6,834 nt of DNA from PALSA-1006 sp036171275 (GTDB lineage: Bacteria; Pseudomonadota; Gammaproteobacteria; Burkholderiales; Gallionellaceae): positions 1 through 6,834 of the forward strand of contig JAVHQT010000103.1 in assembly GCA_036171275.1 (NCBI GenBank). The letters are read 5' to 3'. The position numbers were made by a program, and so were the translations under genes. Below, one piece after another: positions 1 to 6,834 of this stretch (within the stretch, counting starts at the first letter, position 1; each line of letters opens with the position of its first letter). A model generated the notes under the pieces. It did no database searches. It was not told the origin of the DNA and saw only the letters and a list, made by a program, of their open reading frames with translations.

Positions 1-2413
1 CAGTATCGCGATACGCAATTGAAACTTCACGTTGCGCATCCACGTAGCTTCTAAAATCGACTGCGGTCAACCAAGGATCGTGTGGGTTGTAAATAGATTG
101 AATAATTTCATCAAAAATACCCGGTTCAAACAAGTTAAAGTGACCGCTTTCGAGTAAGTGCATGACACGTTTAAGGTCTTCGTCTTCGGCAATAATTTGT
201 GCGGGATTGTAATGTCCGCGAGTGTCTTCCACTTCCTGCGCAGTCAGCCCGAATAAAAAGAAATTTTCATGCCCTGCTTCGTCCCGAATTTCAATATTCG
301 CGCCATCCAGCGTGCCAATCGTTAGCGCACCATTCATCATAAATTTCATGTTGCCGGTGCCGGAAGCTTCTTTGCCTGCGGTGGAAACTTGTTCTGATAA
401 ATCCGCGCCTGCACAAATAACTTCCATCGCTGAAACCCGATAATCTGGAATGAAAGCCAATTTCAGTAAACCATCCGTATCGGGATCACCATTGATGACG
501 GTGGCGACGGCATTGACCAGTTTAATAATGCGTTTTGCCATGCGATAGCCGGGCGCCGCTTTGCCACCAATCAACACGCAGCGCGGTGTCCAGTTAGCGG
601 TGTCGCCGTTCTTAATCCGGTCATATAAATGAATGACATGGAGCACGTTTAACAGTTGGCGTTTGTATTCGTGAATCCGTTTGACTTGCACGTCGAATAG
701 GGCATCAACGTTGAATTCAACGCCACAATCGCGTTTGACCATTTCGGCCAAGAGTTTTTTATTGGCTTGTTTTATCGACCGCCATTTTGCACGGAACGCA
801 GCATCATCGGCATGCACAGAAAGTCCGCGCAATTTTGACATTTCCACCAACCAGTCTTCACGCGCAACCGAGGCTTGACCCTTTTCTTGTTTGCTCAAGG
901 TGTCGGAAATTAAATTGCTTAACGCTGGATTTGCCCAAGCCATCCAACGACGTGGCGTGACGCCATTGGTTTTATTGTTAAATTTGCGTGGCCACAATTC
1001 ATAAAAATCGCGGAACAGATATTTTTGCAATAAATCAGAATGCAACGCGGCGACACCATTGACTGAGACGCCGGCAACAATCGCCAAATAGGCCATTCGA
1101 ATATGCTTTTCGTGCCCTTCTTCCACAATCGACATCCGACGTTGCCGTTCGACATCGCCGGGCCAATGTAACGCGACAACCTTTAAGAAACGTGCGTTAA
1201 TTTCAAAAATAATTTCTAACAAGCGCGGCAGTAAACGACCAAACATACTCACCGACCAACGCTCTAACGCTTCGGGCAATAAAGTGTGATTGGTATAAGC
1301 GACGGTACGACTGGTAATGGCCCAAGCGGCATCCCATGTTAAGCCATGTTCGTCCATCAATAAGCGCATCAATTCGGGAACGGCGCAAGTCGGATGGGTA
1401 TCATTGAGTTGGAAGAAGTTTTTATCGGCAAACTCCGAAAAATCATTGCCTTGAACGCTGACCCATTGCCGTAGCACGTCTTGCAAACTGGCTGAAGCTA
1501 AAAAATACTGTTGGCGTAAGCGTAACTCTTTGCCATTTTCACTGGCATCATTCGGATACAACACCATCGTGATGTGTTCGGCGGCATTTTTGGAGGCGAC
1601 AGCTTCTGCATAACTGCCGGCATTAAATTCGCTTAAATCAAACTCTTCGGTTGCGGCGGCTTTCCATAAACGCAAAGTATTCACCGTGCCATTTTGATAG
1701 CCTGGAATCGGCACGTCATAGGGAACAGCCATGACGTCATTGGTATATTTCCAATAGGCGTGCAAGCGACCGTTTGGCTCTTGGTGCAACTCGGTTTGTC
1801 CCCCGAACTTGACGCGCGTGGTAAATTCAGGACGCTCGATTTCCCAAGGATTGCCGTTACGCAACCAGTGATCGGGCTCTTCATGTTGATAACCATTTTC
1901 AATTTTTTGGCGGAACATACCGTATTCGTAGCGAATACCGTAGCCCATCACCGGCAATTGCAGCGTGGCGCAACTATCTAAAAAGCACGCTGCCAATCGA
2001 CCTAAACCGCCATTGCCTAAGCCCGCGTCATGTTCTTGGTCGGCCACTTCTTCAAGCACCAAACCCAGATTACGCAATGCTTCAGTGGTCGCTGGTTCAA
2101 TGTCTAAATTCAGCATCGCATTGCCTAATGTTCTGCCCATCAAGAACTCGAGCGACAAATAATAAGCACGTTTGCTGTTTTGCTGCCGATACGCGGCTTG
2201 GGTATTTTTCCAACGTTCCACCAAGCGATCGCGCATCGAATGCGACAACGAAGCGTAAACATGGTGTGCAACTAAATGTTTGGTATCCCAACCCAGTGTG
2301 TGGCTAAAATAATGCCGAAAATCTTCCACAATACTTTCAGCGTCCATTCCCAAGGCGGGCGTATTGACGTCAATCGCGATTGAGTTTTTTTCAATAAAAG
2401 GTTTGGTATGAAT
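1..2413 (-). CDS. glgP: Glycogen/starch/alpha-glucan phosphorylase GlgP (3' end beyond the window)
   Basis: This cytoplasmic, PLP-dependent GT35 enzyme releases glucose-1-phosphate from the non-reducing ends of glycogen or maltodextrin. My own reading of the minus strand gives one open frame of about 804 codons with no frameshift or internal stop. With ATT at 2413 as residue 1, landmarks are GLGNGGLGRLAACFLDS at about 131-147, LNDTHP around 337-341, TNGVTPRRW at 482-490, KRIHEYKRQ at 578-586, and the PLP-site block EASGTGNMKF with the Schiff-base lysine at about 690 (codon 346-344). The frame leaves the window at ...SYVDAQREVSIAYRDT, so about 40 C-terminal residues are missing compared with E. 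coli GlgP (815 aa). The start is uncertain: no ATG, GTG or TTG lies at a usable distance from the Shine-Dalgarno site, and ATT at 2413 fits best. In-frame TTG (2353) and ATG (2347) are alternatives lacking a properly spaced site. No other glycogen gene is visible, so it is not in a glg cluster on this side. Family call is very sure; exact start is not. Confidence 0.96.
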   Translation of the reverse strand, partial: MHTKPFIEKNSIAIDVNTPALGMDAESIVEDFRHYFSHTLGWDTKHLVAHHVYASLSHSMRDRLVERWKNTQAAYRQQNSKRAYYLSLEFLMGRTLGNAMLNLDIEPATTEALRNLGLVLEEVADQEHDAGLGNGGLGRLAACFLDSCATLQLPVMGYGIRYEYGMFRQKIENGYQHEEPDHWLRNGNPWEIERPEFTTRVKFGGQTELHQEPNGRLHAYWKYTNDVMAVPYDVPIPGYQNGTVNTLRLWKAAATEEFDLSEFNAGSYAEAVASKNAAEHITMVLYPNDASENGKELRLRQQYFLASASLQDVLRQWVSVQGNDFSEFADKNFFQLNDTHPTCAVPELMRLLMDEHGLTWDAAWAITSRTVAYTNHTLLPEALERWSVSMFGRLLPRLLEIIFEINARFLKVVALHWPGDVERQRRMSIVEEGHEKHIRMAYLAIVAGVSVNGVAALHSDLLQKYLFRDFYELWPRKFNNKTNGVTPRRWMAWANPALSNLISDTLSKQEKGQASVAREDWLVEMSKLRGLSVHADDAAFRAKWRSIKQANKKLLAEMVKRDCGVEFNVDALFDVQVKRIHEYKRQLLNVLHVIHLYDRIKNGDTANWTPRCVLIGGKAAPGYRMAKRIIKLVNAVATVINGDPDTDGLLKLAFIPDYRVSAMEVICAGADLSEQVSTAGKEASGTGNMKFMMNGALTIGTLDGANIEIRDEAGHENFFLFGLTAQEVEDTRGHYNPAQIIAEDEDLKRVMHLLESGHFNLFEPGIFDEIIQSIYNPHDPWLTAVDFRSYVDAQREVSIAYRDT

Positions 2414-2420
2414 GATAGTT

Positions 2421-2424
2421 CTCC
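2421..2424 (-). promoter_or_regulatory. Shine-Dalgarno site (GGAG) of glgP, points to a non-standard start
   Basis: On the minus strand GGAG is followed by AACTATC and then ATT at 2413-2411, a 7-base spacer. Read in the GlgP frame, the codons from the upstream stop (TGA at 2434-2432) down to TTG at 2353 include no ATG, GTG or TTG. The other near-cognate choice is ATC at 2416-2414, only 4 bases from the site. The site therefore decides for an AUU (less likely AUC) start, unless translation begins weakly at 2353 or 2347. Confidence 0.6.
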
Positions 2425-2460
2425 AATAATTTCAAAAATTTAGCGTTTCAAAGTGGTTTG

Positions 2461-2469
2461 ATTATAGCA
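2461..2469 (-). promoter_or_regulatory. Extended -10 promoter for glgP (sigma70 type)
   Basis: The minus strand reads TGC-TATAAT, a consensus extended -10 element (TGn at 2469-2467, TATAAT at 2466-2461). No good -35 hexamer lies 16-18 bases upstream, which fits a promoter relying on the TGn motif. Transcription would start near 2454, giving a leader of about 40 bases that holds the GGAG site. The TTGACT just upstream is only 8 bases from TATAAT, too close to act as its -35 box. Inferred from sequence only. Confidence 0.6.
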
Positions 2470-2614
2470 AGCAAAGTCAAAAATCAGGCTAAATCGCCAT
2501 TAACAAAATATCGATTTGTTGAAATTTTTAAAAGTGATTATCATAAAAATAAATATAATCAATAAGTTACGATAATTTTTTAATTATTCAGATTAAACTA
2601 AAAACGATAATCTT

Positions 2615-3541
2615 TTACAAACCACTGAGTTGCTTAAGGTGCGCAGTGACGCTGCGTCCGAGCGAATGTAATTCATAACCCCCTTCCAAAACCGACACAA
2701 TGCGATTTTGCGCAAAGCGCGCTGCAATCTGCTGAATCTGCGCCGTCACCCAGCCATAATCGGCTTCGCGTAACGCTAAGCCACCCATATCATCGTCGCG
2801 GTGCGCGTCAAAGCCGGCCGATATGAAAATCATTTGCGGTTGAAATTTTTCCAATGCTGGCAACCAATGTTCCAGCACTGCTGCTTGAAAGTCGCCACCC
2901 TTGCTGCCCGCCGCCAGTGGTACATTGATAATGTGATCGTTACCACTGTCTGCGCCGCAATAAGGATAAAACGGATGGCGAAACGTGGAGCAAAACAGCA
3001 CACGGGCATCGTCATGAAACACCGCCTCCGTGCCATCGCCGTGATGCACATCAAAATCGACAATCGCCACCCGCTGTAAACCGTGCCATTCCAAAGCATG
3101 CGCAGCGGCAATGGCCACATTGTTAAAGATACAAAATCCGCCAGCTTTGGCAGGTGTTGCATGATGTCCGGGCGGACGCACATTGCAAAAAGCACTTTCT
3201 GCGCGCTTTGCCATCACACAATCCACCGCCGCCACCGCCGCGCCAGACGCATGTAGCGCAGCGCTTAAACTGAATCGATTCATCGCGGTATCGCCCTCGT
3301 CCAAATACACCAAGCCTGACGCGGGCGCACTCGCAAACACACAATCCACATATTCTGCGGTATGGACGCGCAATAATTGTTCGCGCGTCGCAGCAGGCGC
3401 TTCTTGATGATTGAGAAACGGTAACAAACCTGAGGCGATTAACTGATCTTCAATCGCATGAATCCGCGCCGGACATTCAGGATGATCCGCCCCCATTTCG
3501 TGCTGCGAACAACTGGGATGAGTAAAATAGATGCTTAACAT
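2615..3541 (-). CDS. Class II histone deacetylase-like family protein (AcuC/HDAH/AphA-type Zn-dependent deacylase)
   Basis: A complete 308-residue arginase/deacetylase-fold protein spanning a single catalytic domain. The N-terminus (TGADHPECPAR-like stretch, residues 16-26) is typical of bacterial class II HDAC homologues. Active-site residues are in place: the paired histidines in PGHH (H126, H127), Zn ligands D164 and H166 in DFDVHHGDG, third Zn ligand D245 in SAGFDAH, and the transition-state tyrosine Y289 in EGGY. An active deacetylase is therefore expected, since inactive or class IIa-type members change the tyrosine. The substrate cannot be read from sequence: known relatives act on acetyl-lysine proteins, acetylpolyamines or other small N-acyl amides. 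No signal peptide or membrane segment, so cytoplasmic. It starts 30 bases after the ung stop and is probably in the same transcript. The ATG at 3541 has no strong Shine-Dalgarno site, only AAG four to six bases ahead. Placement downstream of a Pat-like acetyltransferase makes protein deacetylation an attractive but unproven role. Confidence 0.93.
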   Translation of the reverse strand: MLSIYFTHPSCSQHEMGADHPECPARIHAIEDQLIASGLLPFLNHQEAPAATREQLLRVHTAEYVDCVFASAPASGLVYLDEGDTAMNRFSLSAALHASGAAVAAVDCVMAKRAESAFCNVRPPGHHATPAKAGGFCIFNNVAIAAAHALEWHGLQRVAIVDFDVHHGDGTEAVFHDDARVLFCSTFRHPFYPYCGADSGNDHIINVPLAAGSKGGDFQAAVLEHWLPALEKFQPQMIFISAGFDAHRDDDMGGLALREADYGWVTAQIQQIAARFAQNRIVSVLEGGYELHSLGRSVTAHLKQLSGL

Positions 3542-3571
3542 AACTTATTGATTATATTGAATAATATATTT

Positions 3572-4240
3572 TTAAATATCCGGAATTTGCCAGTTGATTT
3601 CTGGATTTCCACCTGCCAATAAAGCCGCATTGATCTTTGAAAATGGGCGACTACCAAAAAAACCGCGATACGCAGACAGTGGCGAAGGGTGCGGCGATTC
3701 AATCACGCAATGCCGATGCGAATCAATTAAATCAATTTTCCGTCGTGCGTTCGCCCCCCACAGCACAAACACAACTGCATCGGTCTTCGCATTGACCGCG
3801 CGAATAACCGCGTCGGTAAAAATCTCCCAACCTTGATTTTGATGCGAATTAGCGCGATGCGCCTGTACCGTCAGCACCGTATTCAGCAATAAAACGCCTT
3901 GCTCCGCCCAAGGGGTAAGATCCCCATTATTTGGAATTTTACAAGCTAAGTCAGCTTGCAACTCTTTGAATATATTCATTAAAGAAGGCGGAATGGTAAC
4001 GCCTTGGCGCACGGAAAAGCACAAGCCATGCGCCTGATGATGGTCATGATACGGATCTTGCCCGAGAATTAAAACCCGCACCTTTTCCATTGGCGTTAAA
4101 TTTAAAGCAGCGAATACTTCCGCTTCCGGTGGAAAAACAGTCACCTTTTCTCGCTGCTCAGCAACGAAATCTTTGAGCACCTTAAAATAAGGCTTGTCAG
4201 TTTCCGCCAGTAAAACCGACTGCCATGACGTGTCCAGCAT
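3572..4240 (-). CDS. ung: Uracil-DNA glycosylase (family 1, UDG)
   Basis: Ung removes uracil from DNA, arising from cytosine deamination or dUMP misincorporation, and begins base excision repair in the cytoplasm. The 222-residue protein is complete and close to the E. coli length (229). All family 1 motifs are present: the water-activating GQDPYH (residues 60-65, catalytic D62, Y64 blocking thymine), F74 which stacks on uracil in GLCFSV, the uracil-binding N120 in LLLNTVLTV, and the HPSPLS loop (184-189) with catalytic H184 and the minor-groove intercalation loop that follows. The ATG at 4240 is preceded five bases away by a strong AGGGGG, so the start is firm. It lies 59 bases after the acetyltransferase gene and 30 bases before the deacylase gene, all in one direction. 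Nothing about it looks degraded or foreign. Confidence 0.98.
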   Translation of the reverse strand: MLDTSWQSVLLAETDKPYFKVLKDFVAEQREKVTVFPPEAEVFAALNLTPMEKVRVLILGQDPYHDHHQAHGLCFSVRQGVTIPPSLMNIFKELQADLACKIPNNGDLTPWAEQGVLLLNTVLTVQAHRANSHQNQGWEIFTDAVIRAVNAKTDAVVFVLWGANARRKIDLIDSHRHCVIESPHPSPLSAYRGFFGSRPFSKINAALLAGGNPEINWQIPDI

Positions 4241-4245
4241 AAAAT

Positions 4246-4251
4246 CCCCCT
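4246..4251 (-). promoter_or_regulatory. Ribosome binding site of ung
   Basis: AGGGGG on the minus strand, five bases (ATTTT) ahead of the ATG at 4240. It is strong and well spaced, and fixes the start of ung. Confidence 0.8.
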
Positions 4252-4262
4252 ATCAATGCCTC

Positions 4263-4290
4263 AATCTAGCGAAACGAAATTGGCTTTCAA
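4263..4290 (-). promoter_or_regulatory. Possible sigma70 promoter for ung (and the deacylase gene)
   Basis: In the 59-base gap after the acetyltransferase gene, TTGAAA (4290-4285, 5 of 6 to the -35 consensus) and TAGATT (4268-4263, 4 of 6 to the -10 consensus) are 16 bases apart. Transcription would start near 4256, leaving a short leader with the AGGGGG site. It is only a moderate match and could be chance; the gap also contains no terminator, so read-through from the upstream gene is likely either way. Confidence 0.3.
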
Positions 4291-4299
4291 TGGGCAGAC

Positions 4300-6834
4300 T
4301 TACAGTGCTTTGCGAACCGCTTTAACGCTTTCATCTTCTGGGCTGGTGGCAACGCTAAAGCCCAGTCTATCCATTAAATGCAGCATATCGGCGTTGTTAC
4401 GCAACACTTCGCCTTCCATTACTTTTAAGCCTTTAGAGCGCGCCGCGTCCATCAGCGCCATCATCAACTTTTGCCCTAAACCTTTGCCGCGCATGGTGTC
4501 GGCAATGACCAGTGCGAATTCGCAACTTTCACCATCTGGATTACACGCAAAACGTGCCACGCCCAGTTCGACTTCTTTACCGTGTTCTTCGGTCACCGCA
4601 ATCAGCGCCATTTCGCGGCTGTAATCAATCTGGGTAAAGCGCACCAGCATGGTACTGCTCAGCTCTTGCATACTGTTCATAAAACGGAAATAGCGCGATT
4701 CATCTGACAAATTGCGCACAAATGCCTGCACCAGTTCCGCGTCTTCTGGGCGGATAGGGCGCACGGTAATATCCATGCCATCCGCCAATTGCCAATTGCG
4801 CACTAAATGTGTTGGATAGGGATAAATCGCCATGTGCGCGTAACGATCAATGTTAGGGTGCCGGAATTCCACCACCACCCGCGCATCGGCCGCCAACACG
4901 CCATTTTCGTCCACAATCAAAGGGTTAATGTCCATTTCCATTAACATGGGCAACTCACAGACCATTTCTGAAACCCGTAACAACACACTTTCCAGCGCCG
5001 CCATATCCACTGCCGGCATTTGTCGGAATGCCCCTAATAATTTAGAAATGCGTGTACCTTTAATTAAATCTTTGACCAAGAAATTGTTCAGAGGTGGCAA
5101 AGTAACCGAACGATCACTCATCACTTCCACCATGGTTCCGCCGGCACCAAAGCTAATGACGGGTCCAAAAACCGGATCATTAATCACGCCTAACATCAAT
5201 TCTCGACCGTGTTTTTTGATAATCATCGGCTGAATCGAAATCCCTTCCATTTTTGCATCGGGACGATTCAATTTAATGTTTTCAGTAATTTCGTGATACG
5301 CCGCGCGCACTGCGGCGGCATTCGGCAAACTCAACATCACGCCACCGGCATCGCTTTTGTGTGAAATGTTGGGCGAATTGACTTTCATGGCGACCGGAAA
5401 ACCCAGTTGTTGCGCGATTAACAGCGCTTCATTGGGCGAATGGGCAATCATGGTTTGTGCTACCGGAATATGAAAAGCCGACAACAACGCTTTCGATTCC
5501 ATTTCACTCAGTACTTTCCGTTTATCGAGCAACGCACCCTCAATAATCATGCGTGCGCCGTCCAGATCAGGCGCGAGATGATGTGATAACGGGCCCGGCA
5601 TTTGCATCAATAATTTTTGATTTTGATAGTAAGTCGAAAGGTACGAAAACACTTCCACTGCTGGTTCGGGCGTGCGGAAATTAGGCAATTTTGCGCGTGC
5701 AAATTCGCGCCGAGATTCCGCCACTTGCGCTTCACCCATCCAGCAAGTAAGCAGCGGCTTTTTATGATAATTGGCTAATTCAATCACCGCCTTGGCAGCT
5801 TCCAAGGGTTTGGTCATGGCTTGCGGCGTTAAAATGGTCAGCACACCGTCCACGTTCGGGTCTTCTAAACACGCTGCAACGGCGTGTTGATAACGATCAG
5901 ATTGCGCATCGCCAATCACGTCCACCGGATTACCGTGCGACCAATTTACCGGTAAAACTTCATTTAAACGCGCCATCGTCACCGCAGATAAATCCGCCAT
6001 CACCAGCCCTAAATCGGCCGCTCTATCGGTTGCCATCACGCCGGGGCCGCCGCCGTTGGTGACAATCGCCAAGCGGTTGCCGGAAGGTTTAAAGCCGCAA
6101 GACATCGCCTTGGCAGCCGAAAACAATTCAGTTACGGTTTTAACTCGAATGACACCTGCGCGGCGCACGGCGGCATCAAACGCATCATCCGATCCGACTA
6201 ACGAGGCAGTGTGCGACATAGCCGCCTTCGAGCCGGCTTCATGCCGCCCTACTTTCACCAAAATCACCGGTTTTACCCGTGCGGCAGCGCGTAAGGAACT
6301 CATAAAGCGCCGTGATTCACGAATTCCTTCGATATACATCAAAATGTTTTGCGTCAACGGATCGGACACTAAATAATCCAAAATTTCGCCGAAATCCACG
6401 TCCGCTGACGAACCCATCGACACCACGCTAGAAAAACCGACATCGTTTAACTGCGCCCAATCTAATACCGCCGTGCACAAAGCGCCGGATTGCGAAATTA
6501 ACGCTAAATTACCTTTATTTGCGCCGCCTTTATTAAAAGTCGCGTTCAGCCCAATGCTTGGCCGCATCACGCCTAAGCAATTCGGCCCAATTAAGCGAAT
6601 GCCATATTGTTTAGCATTTTCAAGTACTTGCTGCTCTAACTGTTTGCCTTCCGCGCCAATTTCCCCAAAACCTGCAGTAATAATCACCGCCGCTTTCACC
6701 CCGTGCAAGCCACATTCTTCGATTATTTTGGGCACGGTTTTAGGCGGTGTGGCAATCACCACCAGCTCAACGGATTCGCCAATTTCCGCAATAGAGGCAA
6801 ACGCTTTGCGTCCTTGCACTTCGGCTTTGCTGGC
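4300..6834 (-). CDS. Bifunctional ADP-forming acetate-CoA ligase-like / GNAT N-acetyltransferase, Pat/PatZ (YfiQ) type (5' end beyond the window)
   Basis: This has the layout of Pat/PatZ protein lysine acetyltransferases, which use acetyl-CoA to modify proteins such as acetyl-CoA synthetase. The frame runs unbroken to the window edge (844 codons), so the GTG at 6819 is not the start; about 50 N-terminal residues, including the first Rossmann CoA-binding motif, are missing (E. coli PatZ has 886). Counting that GTG as residue 1: the rest of the CoA-binding domain to about 125 (ITAGFGE 47-53, GPNCLGV 78-84, SQSGAL 109-114), ligase-CoA domain to about 400 (SHTAS with H203, NGGGPG 255-260), ATP-grasp domain about 430-655 (K479, HKSDAGGV 487-494), linker, then GNAT about 683-839. 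In the GNAT part RGKGLG (777-782) is the acetyl-CoA pyrophosphate loop and E767 in CEFAL matches the catalytic glutamate of Salmonella Pat. H203 sits where ADP-forming acetyl-CoA synthetases carry their phosphohistidine, a residue that Salmonella and E. coli Pat lack, so ligase activity remains possible. Soluble; probably first in the ung unit. Confidence 0.94.
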   Translation of the reverse strand, partial: ASKAEVQGRKAFASIAEIGESVELVVIATPPKTVPKIIEECGLHGVKAAVIITAGFGEIGAEGKQLEQQVLENAKQYGIRLIGPNCLGVMRPSIGLNATFNKGGANKGNLALISQSGALCTAVLDWAQLNDVGFSSVVSMGSSADVDFGEILDYLVSDPLTQNILMYIEGIRESRRFMSSLRAAARVKPVILVKVGRHEAGSKAAMSHTASLVGSDDAFDAAVRRAGVIRVKTVTELFSAAKAMSCGFKPSGNRLAIVTNGGGPGVMATDRAADLGLVMADLSAVTMARLNEVLPVNWSHGNPVDVIGDAQSDRYQHAVAACLEDPNVDGVLTILTPQAMTKPLEAAKAVIELANYHKKPLLTCWMGEAQVAESRREFARAKLPNFRTPEPAVEVFSYLSTYYQNQKLLMQMPGPLSHHLAPDLDGARMIIEGALLDKRKVLSEMESKALLSAFHIPVAQTMIAHSPNEALLIAQQLGFPVAMKVNSPNISHKSDAGGVMLSLPNAAAVRAAYHEITENIKLNRPDAKMEGISIQPMIIKKHGRELMLGVINDPVFGPVISFGAGGTMVEVMSDRSVTLPPLNNFLVKDLIKGTRISKLLGAFRQMPAVDMAALESVLLRVSEMVCELPMLMEMDINPLIVDENGVLAADARVVVEFRHPNIDRYAHMAIYPYPTHLVRNWQLADGMDITVRPIRPEDAELVQAFVRNLSDESRYFRFMNSMQELSSTMLVRFTQIDYSREMALIAVTEEHGKEVELGVARFACNPDGESCEFALVIADTMRGKGLGQKLMMALMDAARSKGLKVMEGEVLRNNADMLHLMDRLGFSVATSPEDESVKAVRKAL

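Larger units (their letters stand above)
2414..2614. other. AT-rich intergenic region between the deacylase gene and glgP
   Basis: This gap holds the glgP leader and promoter and the 3' flank of the deacylase gene. Bases 2521-2600 contain only 11 G or C in 80. There is an AT-only palindrome at 2572-2587 (six-base arms ATAATT/AATTAT, four-base loop) and two oppositely oriented copies of GATAATC-type heptamers (2536-2542 and 2606-2612). I see no GC-rich hairpin followed by a U run, so no intrinsic terminator for the upstream unit can be named. Read-through into glgP or Rho-dependent ending are both possible. No credible small gene is present. Confidence 0.7.

Noticed and set aside
2531..2550. 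Fur-box-like sequence around GTGATTATCAT
   Set aside because: Only one GATAAT-type hexamer is well matched; the three-repeat Fur pattern is not met, and such matches are expected by chance in DNA this AT-rich.
2572..2587. ATAATT-TTTT-AATTAT palindrome as a terminator of the deacylase transcript
   Set aside because: The stem has no G-C pair and no U run follows it on the minus strand, so it does not make a stable intrinsic terminator.
2830..3195. 121-codon minus-strand frame inside the deacylase gene
   Set aside because: It lies out of frame wholly within a gene whose active-site motifs are intact, has no ribosome site, and its translation shows no recognisable family or plausible composition.
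4256..4624. 122-codon plus-strand frame opposite the GNAT domain, reaching into the ung upstream gap
   Set aside because: Its start lies in the promoter gap, but nearly all of it is the complement of the GNAT coding sequence and shows no family resemblance.
4850..5233. 127-codon plus-strand frame opposite the ATP-grasp part of the Pat-like gene
   Set aside because: It is antisense to strongly conserved protein sequence, rich in Ser/Thr/Asn as expected from complement reading, with no supporting start signals.
6056..6376. 106-codon plus-strand frame opposite the ligase-CoA domain
   Set aside because: Shadow of a conserved gene; no ribosome site or recognisable product.
6817..6819. GTG as the start of the Pat-like gene
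   Set aside because: The frame stays open to the window edge (codons for A-S-K-A-E upstream), and the family needs roughly 50 more residues with the CoA-binding Rossmann motif.

Overview
The window comes from a bacterial chromosome, most likely a gammaproteobacterium. The GlgP, Ung and Pat-like proteins all read closely against their E. coli counterparts. Base composition is moderate in the genes and strongly AT-rich in the main intergenic gap. The order cannot be settled from this sequence alone. I see no mobile element, CRISPR array, tRNA or rRNA gene.

All four genes lie on the minus strand, so transcription runs from right to left. At the right edge, 6834-4300 encodes most of a large fusion protein, cut off at its N-terminus. 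It joins an ADP-forming acyl-CoA synthetase-like part to a C-terminal GNAT acetyltransferase, the layout of the Pat/PatZ/YfiQ protein lysine acetyltransferases. After 59 bases comes ung (uracil-DNA glycosylase, 4240-3572). After another 30 bases comes a class II histone-deacetylase-like Zn-dependent deacylase (3541-2615). The spacing suggests one transcription unit, with a possible extra promoter in front of ung. A likely lysine acetylation 'writer' and a likely 'eraser' therefore sit either side of a DNA repair gene.

A gap of about 200 bases follows (2614-2414; 86% AT in its middle part). It holds a good extended -10 promoter for glycogen phosphorylase, glgP, which runs from about 2413 off the left edge. 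GlgP has all its catalytic signatures. Its reading frame has no ATG, GTG or TTG near a well-placed Shine-Dalgarno site; the codon at the ideal distance is ATT, so a rare AUU start is likely.

In function the window covers glycogen breakdown to glucose-1-phosphate, removal of uracil from DNA, and probable reversible protein acylation tied to acetyl-CoA. No unknown gene family is visible. The points most worth a second look are the apparent AUU start of glgP, the paired acetyltransferase and deacetylase, and a catalytic-type histidine kept in the synthetase half of the Pat-like protein.
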